Source: Bacteroidota bacterium (GTDB lineage Bacteria > Bacteroidota > Bacteroidia > CAILMK01 > JAAYUY01). Taken from it: a DNA stretch of 45,145 bases. Location of the stretch: contig JABINZ010000278.1 in the NCBI GenBank assembly GCA_018698135.1, positions 1-45,145 on the forward strand. The letters are read 5' to 3'. Position 1 is the first letter of the stretch, and each line of letters begins with the position of its first letter. Below are positions 20,569 to 28,138 of this stretch, piece by piece. The translations under genes and the position numbers were made by a program. The notes under the pieces were generated by a model that did no database searches, had not been told where the DNA came from, and worked only from the letters and a program-made list of their open reading frames with translations.

Positions 20569-21690
20569 ATGCAAATTAAGGAGGTAGTTAGCAAAAAAGA
20601 CCGTCAGGACTTTCTTGATGTAGCACGCATTGTATATGATGATGATAATCATTGGGTGTGTCCATTGGACAATAACATTGATGAAATTTTTGATCCTGAA
20701 AAAAACATTTTTGCCAAAGAAGGCGATTATAATCGGTGGATACTTTTGGATGATAATCTTAATTTAATAGGAAGAGTAGCTGCATTTGTAAATAGGTCAA
20801 AAGCCCATGCTTATGAAATTCCAACTGGTGGCATTGGCTTTTTTGAATGCATAAATGATGAGAATGCAGCTTTCCTGCTGTTTGACCAATGCAAAAAATG
20901 GTTGATAGAAAAAAAAATGGAAGCCGCTCTTGGTCCTATCAATTTTGGAGAAAACGATAAATTTTGGGGTTTGTTGGTTGAAGGATTTGAAAATCCTGCT
21001 TTCGGAATGCAATATCATAAAACCTATTACAAGGCCTTTTTTGAGGCCTATGGATTTGAAGTTTTTTTCGAACAATTGACAAACCAATTATTGCTGAACA
21101 AACGCTATCCTGAACGTTTTTATAAAATTGCCGAATGGATACTAAAAAAGCCTGGTTATACCTTTAAGCCATTTTCCTATAAATACAAAAACCAATTTTT
21201 AAATGATTTTGTAGAGATCTATAACGATGCTTGGTTGGATCATGACAATTTTTCTCCTATGAAATACGAGGAAATCGAAAATCAAATTAAGGAAGCAAAG
21301 CCATTTTTGGTTGAAGATTTTGTTTGGTTTGCCTATTTTGAAAAAGAACCTATTGGGCTGGTTGTTATGATGCCTGATATTAATCCCATTATTAAAAGAT
21401 TTAATGGGAAATTGAATCTAATTAATAAGCTGCGTTTTCTTTATTTAGCCAAAAGGCGATTGTTTACACGCGCCAGAATGGTTGTTATGGGCGTGAAGAG
21501 AAAATACCAAAATAAGGGAATTGAATCTGGCTTTTTCTGGCACATGGAAAAAGTAATGGAAAAATATCCTGAATACAAAGAAGTTGAGTTATCCTGGGTG
21601 GGTGACTTTAATCCTAAAATGCTGGCTCTTCATAAAGCTTTGGGAGGAACACCTTCCAAAAAGCATATTACGTATAAACTTAAGTTTTAA
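20569..21690 (+). CDS. GNAT-fold protein (YghO-like N-acetyltransferase)
   Basis: 373 residues, no signal peptide. It resembles the large GNAT-related family typified by YghO. FLDVARIVYDDDNHWVCPLD and PTGGIGFFECINDENAAFLLFDQCKKWL form the N-terminal half, GPINFGENDKFWGLLVEGFENPAF the centre. The C-terminal half has FVWFAYFEKEPIGLVVMMPD and VMGVKRKYQNKGIESGFFW, the latter an acetyl-CoA-loop-like segment. The acceptor is unknown. It probably shares the sucD transcript. A repeat-filled region begins directly after it. Confidence 0.75.
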   Translation: MQIKEVVSKKDRQDFLDVARIVYDDDNHWVCPLDNNIDEIFDPEKNIFAKEGDYNRWILLDDNLNLIGRVAAFVNRSKAHAYEIPTGGIGFFECINDENAAFLLFDQCKKWLIEKKMEAALGPINFGENDKFWGLLVEGFENPAFGMQYHKTYYKAFFEAYGFEVFFEQLTNQLLLNKRYPERFYKIAEWILKKPGYTFKPFSYKYKNQFLNDFVEIYNDAWLDHDNFSPMKYEEIENQIKEAKPFLVEDFVWFAYFEKEPIGLVVMMPDINPIIKRFNGKLNLINKLRFLYLAKRRLFTRARMVVMGVKRKYQNKGIESGFFWHMEKVMEKYPEYKEVELSWVGDFNPKMLALHKALGGTPSKKHITYKLKF

Positions 21691-21719
21691 ATGACGTCAT
21701 AGAATATCTGTTTATTTAT

Positions 21720-21749
21720 CAACTGTTTCTCTCAATGAGGGCACTGTTG
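21720..21749. repeat. Degenerate REP-like palindrome
   Basis: CAACTG...CACTGTTG, imperfect, with the inner CTC...GAG pair. It resembles the RAYT-flanking REP palindromes at 38334 and 38976 but is more decayed. It opens the 477-nt gene-free stretch 21691-22167, the rest of which is mainly the composite repeat at 21757-22080. Confidence 0.45.
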
Positions 21750-21756
21750 CAAAATC

Positions 21757-22080
21757 TCTCAGATCTCAGAGTCACACAGCGAATTATATCATTTTCACTT
21801 ATTCTTATTAAGTGGAGACTCTGAGTGGACAAAAATCTCATCACATTTCATATTAATTTGTGCAACTTAGAATAAATAATTGTAGACTCTGAGCGGACAG
21901 TAATTGTAGGTCCGATTTGCAATCGGACACACATAATGTTGATAAACCGAATACAATTCGGTTCTACATTAGTGGTAGAGGATATTGATGCTTCTGCTTT
22001 AATAGTTTTTAATTCTCAGAGTCACACATCGAATTATGTCAGTATCTGCAAGTTTTTTTATGTGGATGCTCTGAGCGGAC
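21757..22080. repeat. Composite palindromic repeat, copy 1 (~324 bp)
   Basis: A near copy lies at 22749-23060 in the same orientation. Structure: a 66-nt element (21765-21830) bounded by CTCAGAGTC and GACTCTGAG; a linker; a double hairpin of GTCCGATTTGCAATCGGAC (21910-21928) and AACCGAATACAATTCGGTT (21945-21963), enclosed by outer TGTAG/CTACA arms; then a second 66-nt element (22015-22080) of the same kind. No convincing gene lies in it; a 71-codon ORF at 21936-22151 merely reads through the hairpins. Confidence 0.9.
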
Positions 22081-22167
22081 CAAATTATTGTTCCAGATTA
22101 GGTACTCCAATGTTGTGTTTACTAATTATCACTTGTTATTCGATCTCTTAGCTATTATATTTGAGAT

Positions 22168-22614
22168 ATGAATTTTTTTTTCATCATTCTTACTTTGCAA
22201 ATCTCGTTTTTATCTTTTGGACAAATTGATAAAACAAATACTAGATTTGAAATAAGCTTTATTGATACAAGCTTAGGATCATTTTATTCTAGTTCTGCAA
22301 CTCCTCCAGAGTTTTATGGAGGTGTTGATAGTTTATTTGCGTTTGCACAACGAACTATCTATTATCCGGAGTTGGGAATACGTGATAGTATTACTGGAAG
22401 ACTAGTACTATACTTTGAGATTGACTCTTCAGGTCATGTCATGAATGATTCGATTAAGGAAAGTTTGAGAGAAGATTTTGATCAAATCTGTTTGGACATG
22501 ATGAAACAAATGCCCAGATGGAAGCCTGCTACCATTAGTGGAAAACCAGAAGCTGTTTGTGTATTATGGCCTATCAGATTTACTTTATCCACTAAAAATG
22601 AAGAGTTGGATTGA
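22168..22614 (+). CDS. Small secreted protein with TonB C-terminal-like domain
   Basis: 148 residues. A signal peptide (MNFFFIILTLQISFLSFG|Q) is followed by a short linker and a domain resembling the TonB/TolA C-terminal fold: EFYGGVDSLFAFAQRTIYYPELGIRDSITGRLVLYFEIDSSGHV and a C-terminal MPRWKPATISGKPEAVCVLWPIRFTL. Free-standing TonB-C domains with a cleavable signal and no membrane anchor or Pro-rich spacer are common in Bacteroidota and have no fixed function; energy transduction to a receptor is unlikely without an anchor. It sits between two near-identical palindromic repeat blocks, so it may have been duplicated or moved with them. Confidence 0.75.
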   Translation: MNFFFIILTLQISFLSFGQIDKTNTRFEISFIDTSLGSFYSSSATPPEFYGGVDSLFAFAQRTIYYPELGIRDSITGRLVLYFEIDSSGHVMNDSIKESLREDFDQICLDMMKQMPRWKPATISGKPEAVCVLWPIRFTLSTKNEELD

Positions 22615-22648
22615 TTGTTTTATCTCATAGTCAAACTATACTGTCTCG

Positions 22649-22674
22649 TCAGTGTCTCTTAACAAGGACACTGA
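22649..22674. repeat. REP-like palindrome
   Basis: TCAGTGTC and GACACTGA arms around an inner CTT-AAC-AAG stem, followed by TGCA. Same layout as the REP copies next to the transposase at 38407-38970. A further degenerate relative lies around 22731-22751 (TGTC..TTCGAA..TGACA). Both are in the 509-nt gene-free stretch 22615-23123. Confidence 0.6.
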
Positions 22675-22748
22675 TGCAATAGCTCTCAAGTCAAATCACT
22701 CTGATATCTGTTTTGTCCCAACATGTCTTTCGAAGATGACACTTTAGT

Positions 22749-23060
22749 TCTCAAATCTCAGAGTCACATATCGAATTATATCAATTTTACTTATTCTTAA
22801 TTAGTGGAGACTCTGAGTAGACGAAAATCTCATCACATTTCATATTAATTTGTGCAACCTAGAATCAATAATTGTAGACTCTGAGCGGACAGTAATTGTA
22901 GGTCCGATTTGCAATCGGACACACATAATGCTGATAAACCGAATACAATTCGGTTCTACATTAGTGTAGAGGATACTGATGCTAGTTTTTAATTCTCAGA
23001 GTCACACATCGAATTATATCATTTTCACTTATTCTTATTAAGTGGAGACTCTGAGCGGAC
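22749..23060. repeat. Composite palindromic repeat, copy 2 (~312 bp)
   Basis: Direct repeat of 21757-22080 with a few substitutions and a short deletion. It contains 66-nt elements at 22757-22822 and 22995-23060 and the paired hairpins at 22902-22920 and 22937-22955, which are identical to copy 1. Together the copies bracket the TonB-domain gene. Confidence 0.9.
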
Positions 23061-23067
23061 GAAAGTA

Positions 23068-23103
23068 CAAACAAAAAGCCCCTTGAATTAAATCAAGAGG
23101 CTT
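23068..23103 (-). terminator. Rho-independent terminator of the desulfurase/DsrC operon
   Basis: On the minus strand an 11-bp stem (AAGCCTCTTGA...TCAAGGGGCTT, one mismatch, loop of 6 nt, 23103-23076) runs into TTTTGTTTG. It lies 20 nt after the stop of the cysteine desulfurase gene and so would end the operon. Confidence 0.85.
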
Positions 23104-23123
23104 CCAAAATAGATAATTGTGTT

Positions 23124-24287
23124 TTAGGCCCTTATAGAAGCAATATCTGCTATAGCTTCAATAGCTAAATCAATATGTGCTTCCGTATTAAATGGTCCAA
23201 TACTTAAGCGTACAGTTCCATGCATGTTGATGGTGCCAATACCCTCATGTACTTTTGGTGCACATTGCAAACCTGTACGGCAGGCAATATCGTAGTCTAC
23301 ATCCAGCATGGTTCCAACATCGCCAGCTTCAAATCCACCAACATTTAAACTTAAAACTGGATTCTGGTTTTCAATGCTATCGGCACAATAGGTTGTTACA
23401 TTATCAATTGCCTGTACTCCTTTTCGTAGTTTATCCCAAAGAAGCATTTCTTGTTTATGGATATTTTCAATTCCTTGTTCTTGAATCCATTTAACACCTG
23501 CATTTAGCCCGGCAACTCCAACTAAATTAAGTGTTCCGCATTCTAAAACATATGGATATTCAGTAAGGTGTGTTTTAACTGCAGAGCGTACTCCTGTACC
23601 ACCAAAGCGGGTGCCTTTTACAGGAACACCTGGCATTACATAAGATCCACCAATGCCCGTTGGACCCATCAGGCATTTATGTCCTGTAAAAATATACACA
23701 TCAATACCCATAGCTTGCATATCGATTTCAACAGCACCAGCACTTTGGCTTCCGTCAACAACAAAAATTACACCTGCTTCTTTGCAGATTTTGCCAATTT
23801 CAGCAACTGGTTGAATGGTTCCGATTATATTTGAGCAATGGTTAACCACTACCATTTTGGTATTTTTCTTAATCGCTTTTTTGATGTCATCAGGATTCAC
23901 ATATCCATACTTATCAAACGGAATATAATCCACTTCTGCAGTTCCGTCCATCTCCAAATGATAAAGAGGTCGCAAAACAGAATTATGTTCCAAACAAGTA
24001 CTGATAATATGATCTCCTTTTTCGGCCAAACCTTGCAAAATCATGTTCAGTGTATCTGATGCATTGTAACTAAAAGTTAGTCTGTTTGGATCTCCATCTC
24101 CATGAAAAAGCTCAGTAAGCATTTTGCGTGTTCCGAAAACCACTTCTTCAGTTTCGATAGCAGCATCAAATCCTGACCGACCCGGACTTACTCCATGATT
24201 GCGATAAAAACTGTCCATAAACTGATAAACAGCTTCGGGTTTAGGAAAAGAAGTTGCTGAATTGTCTAAATAGATTAAATTACTCAT
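23124..24287 (-). CDS. Cysteine desulfurase family protein (class V aminotransferase)
   Basis: 387 residues. YLDNSATSFPKPE at the N-terminus, Asp178 in FVVDGSQSAG, the Schiff-base Lys204 in TGHKCLMGPTG, and Cys342 in CRTGLQCAPK as the likely persulfide Cys. RLSIGPFNTEAHID at the C-terminus is typical of the short NifS-like subgroup related to Enterococcus EF2568, not SufS or IscS. It should release sulfur from cysteine as an enzyme persulfide. Its ATG overlaps the stop of the upstream DsrK-like gene (ATGA), so the two are translationally coupled. I infer that it loads the operon's DsrC with sulfur, but selenium or another acceptor is possible. Confidence 0.88.
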   Translation of the reverse strand: MSNLIYLDNSATSFPKPEAVYQFMDSFYRNHGVSPGRSGFDAAIETEEVVFGTRKMLTELFHGDGDPNRLTFSYNASDTLNMILQGLAEKGDHIISTCLEHNSVLRPLYHLEMDGTAEVDYIPFDKYGYVNPDDIKKAIKKNTKMVVVNHCSNIIGTIQPVAEIGKICKEAGVIFVVDGSQSAGAVEIDMQAMGIDVYIFTGHKCLMGPTGIGGSYVMPGVPVKGTRFGGTGVRSAVKTHLTEYPYVLECGTLNLVGVAGLNAGVKWIQEQGIENIHKQEMLLWDKLRKGVQAIDNVTTYCADSIENQNPVLSLNVGGFEAGDVGTMLDVDYDIACRTGLQCAPKVHEGIGTINMHGTVRLSIGPFNTEAHIDLAIEAIADIASIRA

Positions 24288-25624
24288 GTGTTTTGATTAA
24301 TCTCCAAGGAGGCGTTTATTAATTCTTTTTTATCCAATACAATAGCATCGGCAACAATTTCAGCCATTGTCATTATTTTTACATTTAGTTTATAAAATGC
24401 ATTCAACTGTATAAGCTGGTCGACACAATTATGACAAGGAGTTATAACTACTTTAGCTCCAGTTGCTTTAATTTGATCTGCCTTAATCTTGCCAATTCCC
24501 AAACGTCTATCGTTATACTCACCCATGGATAGCTGTCCACCACCACCACCGCAGCAATAGTTGTCATAGCCATAAGGCTTCATTTCTACAAAATCAATGC
24601 AGGTAGCATTAACAATAAAACGTTGTTCTTCGAAAATACCACCATTTCGAACCAGATTACATGGATCGTGAATAGTTACCCGCTCGCTATTTAATTTAGG
24701 ATTAACAATAATTCTTTTTTCTCGGATATATTTTGCCATCAGCTCAACAGAAGAAAATATATCAAAATCATATTCTTTCTTGAGGTAGTTAGGTGCCTCC
24801 CATCTGTTGGCTCTATTTCCATGACCACATTCTGCTAGAATCAAATCTTTAGCATTGAGGTTTTTTACCTCATCATACATCCGTTGAGAAATGATTTCGG
24901 CTTCTGCATTATTGCATGAAAAGAATGCATAATTGGTAATATCATACATTTTTGTCGACAAAGTCCAACTTTCTTTAGCAGCATAAAATACTTTTGCCAT
25001 GGCAGATATCGACAATGGGAAAAATTTTGGTTCACGAGGGTTTAGGGTGTACAGTATATTCTTATCCTTTTCGTTCAAAGGAATTTTTGCCTCATCATCC
25101 TCAACTTCCATTTGCAGATCTTCTTCCAACCATTCAATGGTTTCAACCAATTCATCAGTTGGTATTCCCATGTTATTTCCTGTCGTAATCGCAGTATCAA
25201 CAGTTTTTTGTAAAGAAGCAGGGGTAAGTCCCATTTCTGTTAGCATTTCCCTCCCTTTACGAATTACATAGGCTATGTCAACACCAATGGAACAATGCGA
25301 AACACAACGTCCGCACATCGTACAACCTCCAAATAAAGAGTCGACCATCTCTAAAACCACCTTGTCATCAAGCTTTTTTGCATTGGATAAAAAGGGCGCG
25401 ATTTTACCCATATTGCTATTATAGCGTTGATAAATTGAATTTACCAACTCAACTTTTTTCGCAGGAATAAATTTTGGATCTCCAAAAGCCTGATAATAAA
25501 TGCAACTTTCAGCACACAACCCACAATGAACACAAGAGTTCAAATGAGTATAAAGCTTCCCATCTTCCTGTTTGGACAGTACCTCCAAGCCTTTGGTGAT
25601 TTGTTCTTTCGTTAGTTTTTCCAT
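24284..25624 (-). CDS. DsrK/HdrD-like iron-sulfur (CCG-domain) protein
   Basis: 446 residues from ATG 25624. This start overlaps the upstream stop (TAATG); a further in-frame ATG at 25651 would lie inside the preceding gene. Two [4Fe-4S] ferredoxin motifs: Cys31-34-37-41 (CVHCGLCAESC) and Cys101-104-107-111 (CTMCGRCVSHC). The C-terminal half has CCG-type motifs: AECGHGNRA (Cys266), HDPCNLVRNGG (Cys322), CCGGGGG (Cys357-358) and CHNC (Cys397, 400). These bind the noncubane-type cluster in heterodisulfide reductases, and AECGH plus CHNC particularly resemble DsrK. DsrK is the cytoplasmic catalytic subunit that reduces DsrC disulfide/trisulfide with electrons from DsrM. The flanking DsrC and DsrM-like genes support this assignment. 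Other members of the HdrD/GlcF superfamily are the alternative. Confidence 0.85.
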   Translation of the reverse strand: MEKLTKEQITKGLEVLSKQEDGKLYTHLNSCVHCGLCAESCIYYQAFGDPKFIPAKKVELVNSIYQRYNSNMGKIAPFLSNAKKLDDKVVLEMVDSLFGGCTMCGRCVSHCSIGVDIAYVIRKGREMLTEMGLTPASLQKTVDTAITTGNNMGIPTDELVETIEWLEEDLQMEVEDDEAKIPLNEKDKNILYTLNPREPKFFPLSISAMAKVFYAAKESWTLSTKMYDITNYAFFSCNNAEAEIISQRMYDEVKNLNAKDLILAECGHGNRANRWEAPNYLKKEYDFDIFSSVELMAKYIREKRIIVNPKLNSERVTIHDPCNLVRNGGIFEEQRFIVNATCIDFVEMKPYGYDNYCCGGGGGQLSMGEYNDRRLGIGKIKADQIKATGAKVVITPCHNCVDQLIQLNAFYKLNVKIMTMAEIVADAIVLDKKELINASLEINQNT

Positions 25625-26250
25625 TAGTTCGAAGCTTTTTTGGGTGGCCAAATATTTCTCCGTCCGTAAAAGAATCCGAGATGATAGCGTGCAGCAAAGA
25701 AAAATAAAGTGTGTTTTAGTTTACTGATAGGAATATAAAGTAAAAGTAAACCGGCCAACATGAAATACACATTATGCAAAGAGTTTGTGTAAATCATATA
25801 TGCAGTAATAATGTGAAAACTGCTGACCAAAAAGTTTGCAATATAATCATCTGCATTTGTGAAAGCTTTCAGGTTTTTGCTAAACATACGTTTGACAAGA
25901 ATTCCTAATCCACAAAGACATGTTATTACTAATAGAATTGGAATTATCATGCTAAAAACACCACGAATGTTTACCCCAAAAAGAACTAAAACAAAAAGGC
26001 CAAGACTCAGAAATGTTCCCATGTGATAAATCAAACCTGCAGTATACGTAGGTAAATGCAAAAACGCAGATTCTTTCTTTTTAGGACTCATTGCTCCTGT
26101 CAAAGAATATTTAATCCCATCAACCGGATTACCAGCAGGAGTTGAAAAGTCTTTTGGGTTTCCAAGTTTCAGGATTTTGGCAAAATGCAGGATTAAGCCC
26201 AAACTACATAAGATGAGTGCTGCAATTGCAAACCATTGATACCATTCCAT
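25624..26250 (-). CDS. DsrM/NarI-like membrane cytochrome b subunit
   Basis: 208 residues with about five hydrophobic segments (roughly 5-25, 70-92, 98-118, 138-158, 160-177). His residues in or next to helices (His65, His76, His146, His159, His180) include plausible heme b ligands. The C-terminal KLKHTLFFFAARYHLGFFYGRR matches the end of NarI/DsrM-type quinol-oxidising subunits. It would pass electrons between menaquinol and the DsrK-like partner, whose ATG overlaps its stop codon (TAATG). DsrC is encoded 23 nt upstream. The direction of electron flow cannot be read from the sequence. Confidence 0.82.
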   Translation of the reverse strand: MEWYQWFAIAALILCSLGLILHFAKILKLGNPKDFSTPAGNPVDGIKYSLTGAMSPKKKESAFLHLPTYTAGLIYHMGTFLSLGLFVLVLFGVNIRGVFSMIIPILLVITCLCGLGILVKRMFSKNLKAFTNADDYIANFLVSSFHIITAYMIYTNSLHNVYFMLAGLLLLYIPISKLKHTLFFFAARYHLGFFYGRRNIWPPKKASN

Positions 26251-26273
26251 ACAATTGGATTAAGTTAGATGAA

Positions 26274-26591
26274 TTAAACGCAACCGTCTGGTTTAGGCAA
26301 ACCTGCAACACGACATGCCCCACGCGCAGGGCCTAATGGAAATAATTCATAGATTTCCTTTAAACGAATACCTGTTTCTTTGCAAATAACCCTTACCATT
26401 GGAGCCATCCCTTTTTCTTCCCAGTTTGATCGGATGATTTTAACAATAGCCCAATGCTTATCACTCATCTCTTCAATACCATCGTATTTAGCTATTAAAC
26501 GACCTACTTCATCATTCCATGAATGCGGATCAGTTAAAAATCCATCACCATCTACATCAAACGTTCTTCCTTCAATTTCTAAACTTGCCAT
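26274..26591 (-). CDS. dsrC: DsrC/TusE family sulfur carrier with both redox cysteines
   Basis: 105 residues, typical DsrC length. The N-terminus is LEIEGRTFDVDGDGFLTDP and the C-terminal arm CRVAGLPKPDGC-V has Cys93 and penultimate Cys104, eleven residues apart. TusE-type tRNA-modification proteins need only the penultimate Cys; DsrC of sulfur energy metabolism has both and can carry an intramolecular trisulfide. This copy therefore looks redox-active. In known systems DsrC receives sulfur from DsrAB or TusBCD, neither of which is in the window, and is reduced by DsrMK. It lies between the small five-Cys gene (14 nt) and the DsrM-like gene (23 nt), in the same operon. A third Cys (Cys70) is present. 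Confidence 0.93.
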   Translation of the reverse strand: MASLEIEGRTFDVDGDGFLTDPHSWNDEVGRLIAKYDGIEEMSDKHWAIVKIIRSNWEEKGMAPMVRVICKETGIRLKEIYELFPLGPARGACRVAGLPKPDGCV

Positions 26592-26605
26592 AGAGTTTAT
26601 TATAA

Positions 26606-26851
26606 TTAGTTTTCTAATTCTTCATATTTATCAATGATTTCATCCGTACTTAAAACTGTGTCAGGCATGACAAAATCGGGACAAAAATTAATTGTGCTTT
26701 TAGTTATGTATCGTTTGCAATTTTCCCAGGAATTGTCTGTCTTTTTACAATAAGATTCAAGATAATTGGCAAACGTATTATTGTTAGCAACAAAGCCTTT
26801 AGTGTGGACTAGTTTACATGAACTGTAATTCGGACAATAGTATTCTTGCAT
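26606..26851 (-). CDS. Small five-cysteine protein of unknown function
   Basis: 81 residues, no signal or membrane segment. Cys6, 12, 35, 45 and 57 occur as YYCPNYSSCKLV, SYCKKTDNSWENCKRYI and NFCPDFVMPDT; the C-terminus is acidic. The pattern suggests a metal- or Fe-S-binding or thiol-redox protein, but I do not recognise a named family. It is the first gene of the dsrC operon (14 nt before dsrC), which argues for a role with DsrC. Its ATG lies inside a perfect 19-nt inverted repeat. Confidence 0.75.
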   Translation of the reverse strand: MQEYYCPNYSSCKLVHTKGFVANNNTFANYLESYCKKTDNSWENCKRYITKSTINFCPDFVMPDTVLSTDEIIDKYEELEN

Positions 26852-26866
26852 AAGATATTCTTATGC
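26848..26866. promoter_or_regulatory. Perfect inverted repeat over the first start codon of the dsrC operon
   Basis: GCATAAGATATTCTTATGC, 8+3+8, includes the ATG (26851-26849) of the five-Cys gene. It could be an operator for a dimeric repressor, or an mRNA hairpin that hides the start codon. The minus-strand sequence just upstream has TATAATATTG, a weak -7-like box. Confidence 0.5.
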
Positions 26867-27001
26867 GCGCAATATTATAAAAAAAATATAAATAATAGAT
26901 TTTTTGTGAATTGTTTAACAGCAGCAAGAAATTCAGAGTTTGGTCAATTGTTCATCTCAAGCTTCTATATAGGTAATTCCATGATTTTGGAATTTCTTCA
27001 A

Positions 27002-28138
27002 TTAGCAATTGCAATTAGCGGTTCTTCTCGGACAATGAGGAAGTAAGTTAATATCGTTAATTGAGTAATCTTTTTCCAAACAAGCTTCGGGATCACAACA
27101 TGTATGACAAACTCGCTTATGGGCTTTGTAACTAATTAAGTCAACATCTGGTGAGAGAAAATCCTGCTTGATAGGTTCAGTTTTTAATAAGTCGGTGCTT
27201 AAATATTTTTTATTATCATCAGGAAAAACGGTCACAACAACTGAATCTTTGCCGAGTTTTTCCTGAATTATTAATGCGCCTAACAAATTTGCACCCGATG
27301 AAATTCCAACACCAATTCCCAATTGATTTGCTAATTTCTGAGCCATGATAATGGCATCACCATCATCAACACTAATTACTTCATCCAACTTGTTTAACTC
27401 AAGAATTGAAGGAATGAACTCATCTGAAATACCTTGGATTCTATGTTTTCCAACCTTATGGCCTGTGGTAAGGGTTGGTGAGTTGCTGGGTTCTAATGGA
27501 TAAATTTTAATAGCGTTGTTTTGTTCTTTAAGATACTTTCCTGTACCCATAATAGTTCCACCTGTGCCAACACCAGCAATAAAAGCATCTGGGGTTAAAC
27601 TTTGGAAACGTAATTGCCACCATATTTCAGGTCCTGTAGTATTGTAATGAGCCATACAATTATCCTCGTTTGAGAATTGATTTGGCAGAAAGGCATGTGT
27701 TTGTGTCTTGGCGAGTTCTTCCGACATGCGAATGCTTCCCTGAAATCCTCCTTGCTCTTTACTCACTAAATGTATTTCAGCGCCTAAACTTTTTATCAGA
27801 TTAATTCGTTCAGGACTCATCCAATCAGGCATAAAAATAGTAACCTGATGCCCCAATGCTTTTCCTAATGCAGAAAATGAAATGCCGGTATTTCCGCTGG
27901 TGGCTTCAATAATATGACTTTCAGGAACAATTTCTTTGCGTTCAAATGCATTTTGAAGAATGGAAAATGCCATACGATCTTTAATACTCCCTGTCATATT
28001 CAAGTTTTCTGCTTTGGCATAAATATGCCTAACAGTTCCTTTATATTTAAACTTAATATCCAATAAGGGCGTATTACCCAATAAGCAGGCAAGTCCTTTT
28101 AACCGATTTTCATAATCATTCATATTGTCTATGGGCAT
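27002..28138 (-). CDS. Cysteine-synthase-like PLP enzyme with Cys-rich C-terminal tail
   Basis: 378 residues. Residues ~15-310 are a fold-type II beta-family enzyme: GNTPLL, the PLP Lys in [36 protein letters not shown] and GVGISSGAN. These fit O-acetylserine sulfhydrylase/cystathionine beta-synthase relatives. A tail of ~35 residues holds Cys344, 347, 348, 353, 369, 376 and 378 (CHTCC-x4-C ... [10 protein letters not shown]), which ordinary CysK lacks and which suggests a metal, cluster or thiol site. It would combine sulfide with an activated serine to make cysteine. Same strand as the dsrC operon, 150 nt upstream, so linked but perhaps on a separate transcript. The start at 28138 gives MPIDNMND; Met6 is an alternative. 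Confidence 0.85.
   Translation of the reverse strand: MPIDNMNDYENRLKGLACLLGNTPLLDIKFKYKGTVRHIYAKAENLNMTGSIKDRMAFSILQNAFERKEIVPESHIIEATSGNTGISFSALGKALGHQVTIFMPDWMSPERINLIKSLGAEIHLVSKEQGGFQGSIRMSEELAKTQTHAFLPNQFSNEDNCMAHYNTTGPEIWWQLRFQSLTPDAFIAGVGTGGTIMGTGKYLKEQNNAIKIYPLEPSNSPTLTTGHKVGKHRIQGISDEFIPSILELNKLDEVISVDDGDAIIMAQKLANQLGIGVGISSGANLLGALIIQEKLGKDSVVVTVFPDDNKKYLSTDLLKTEPIKQDFLSPDVDLISYKAHKRVCHTCCDPEACLEKDYSINDINLLPHCPRRTANCNC

Noticed and set aside
20178-20594. 138-codon minus-strand ORF over sucD
   Set aside because: Antisense shadow of sucD; Cys/Ser/Phe-rich with no domain signal.
21936-22151. 71-codon plus-strand ORF
   Set aside because: It lies across the repeat hairpins and copy 2 does not preserve the frame; no recognisable protein features.
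21757-23060. CRISPR array
   Set aside because: Only two long composite units and four palindromic elements at irregular distances, with a gene between; no spacers and no cas genes.
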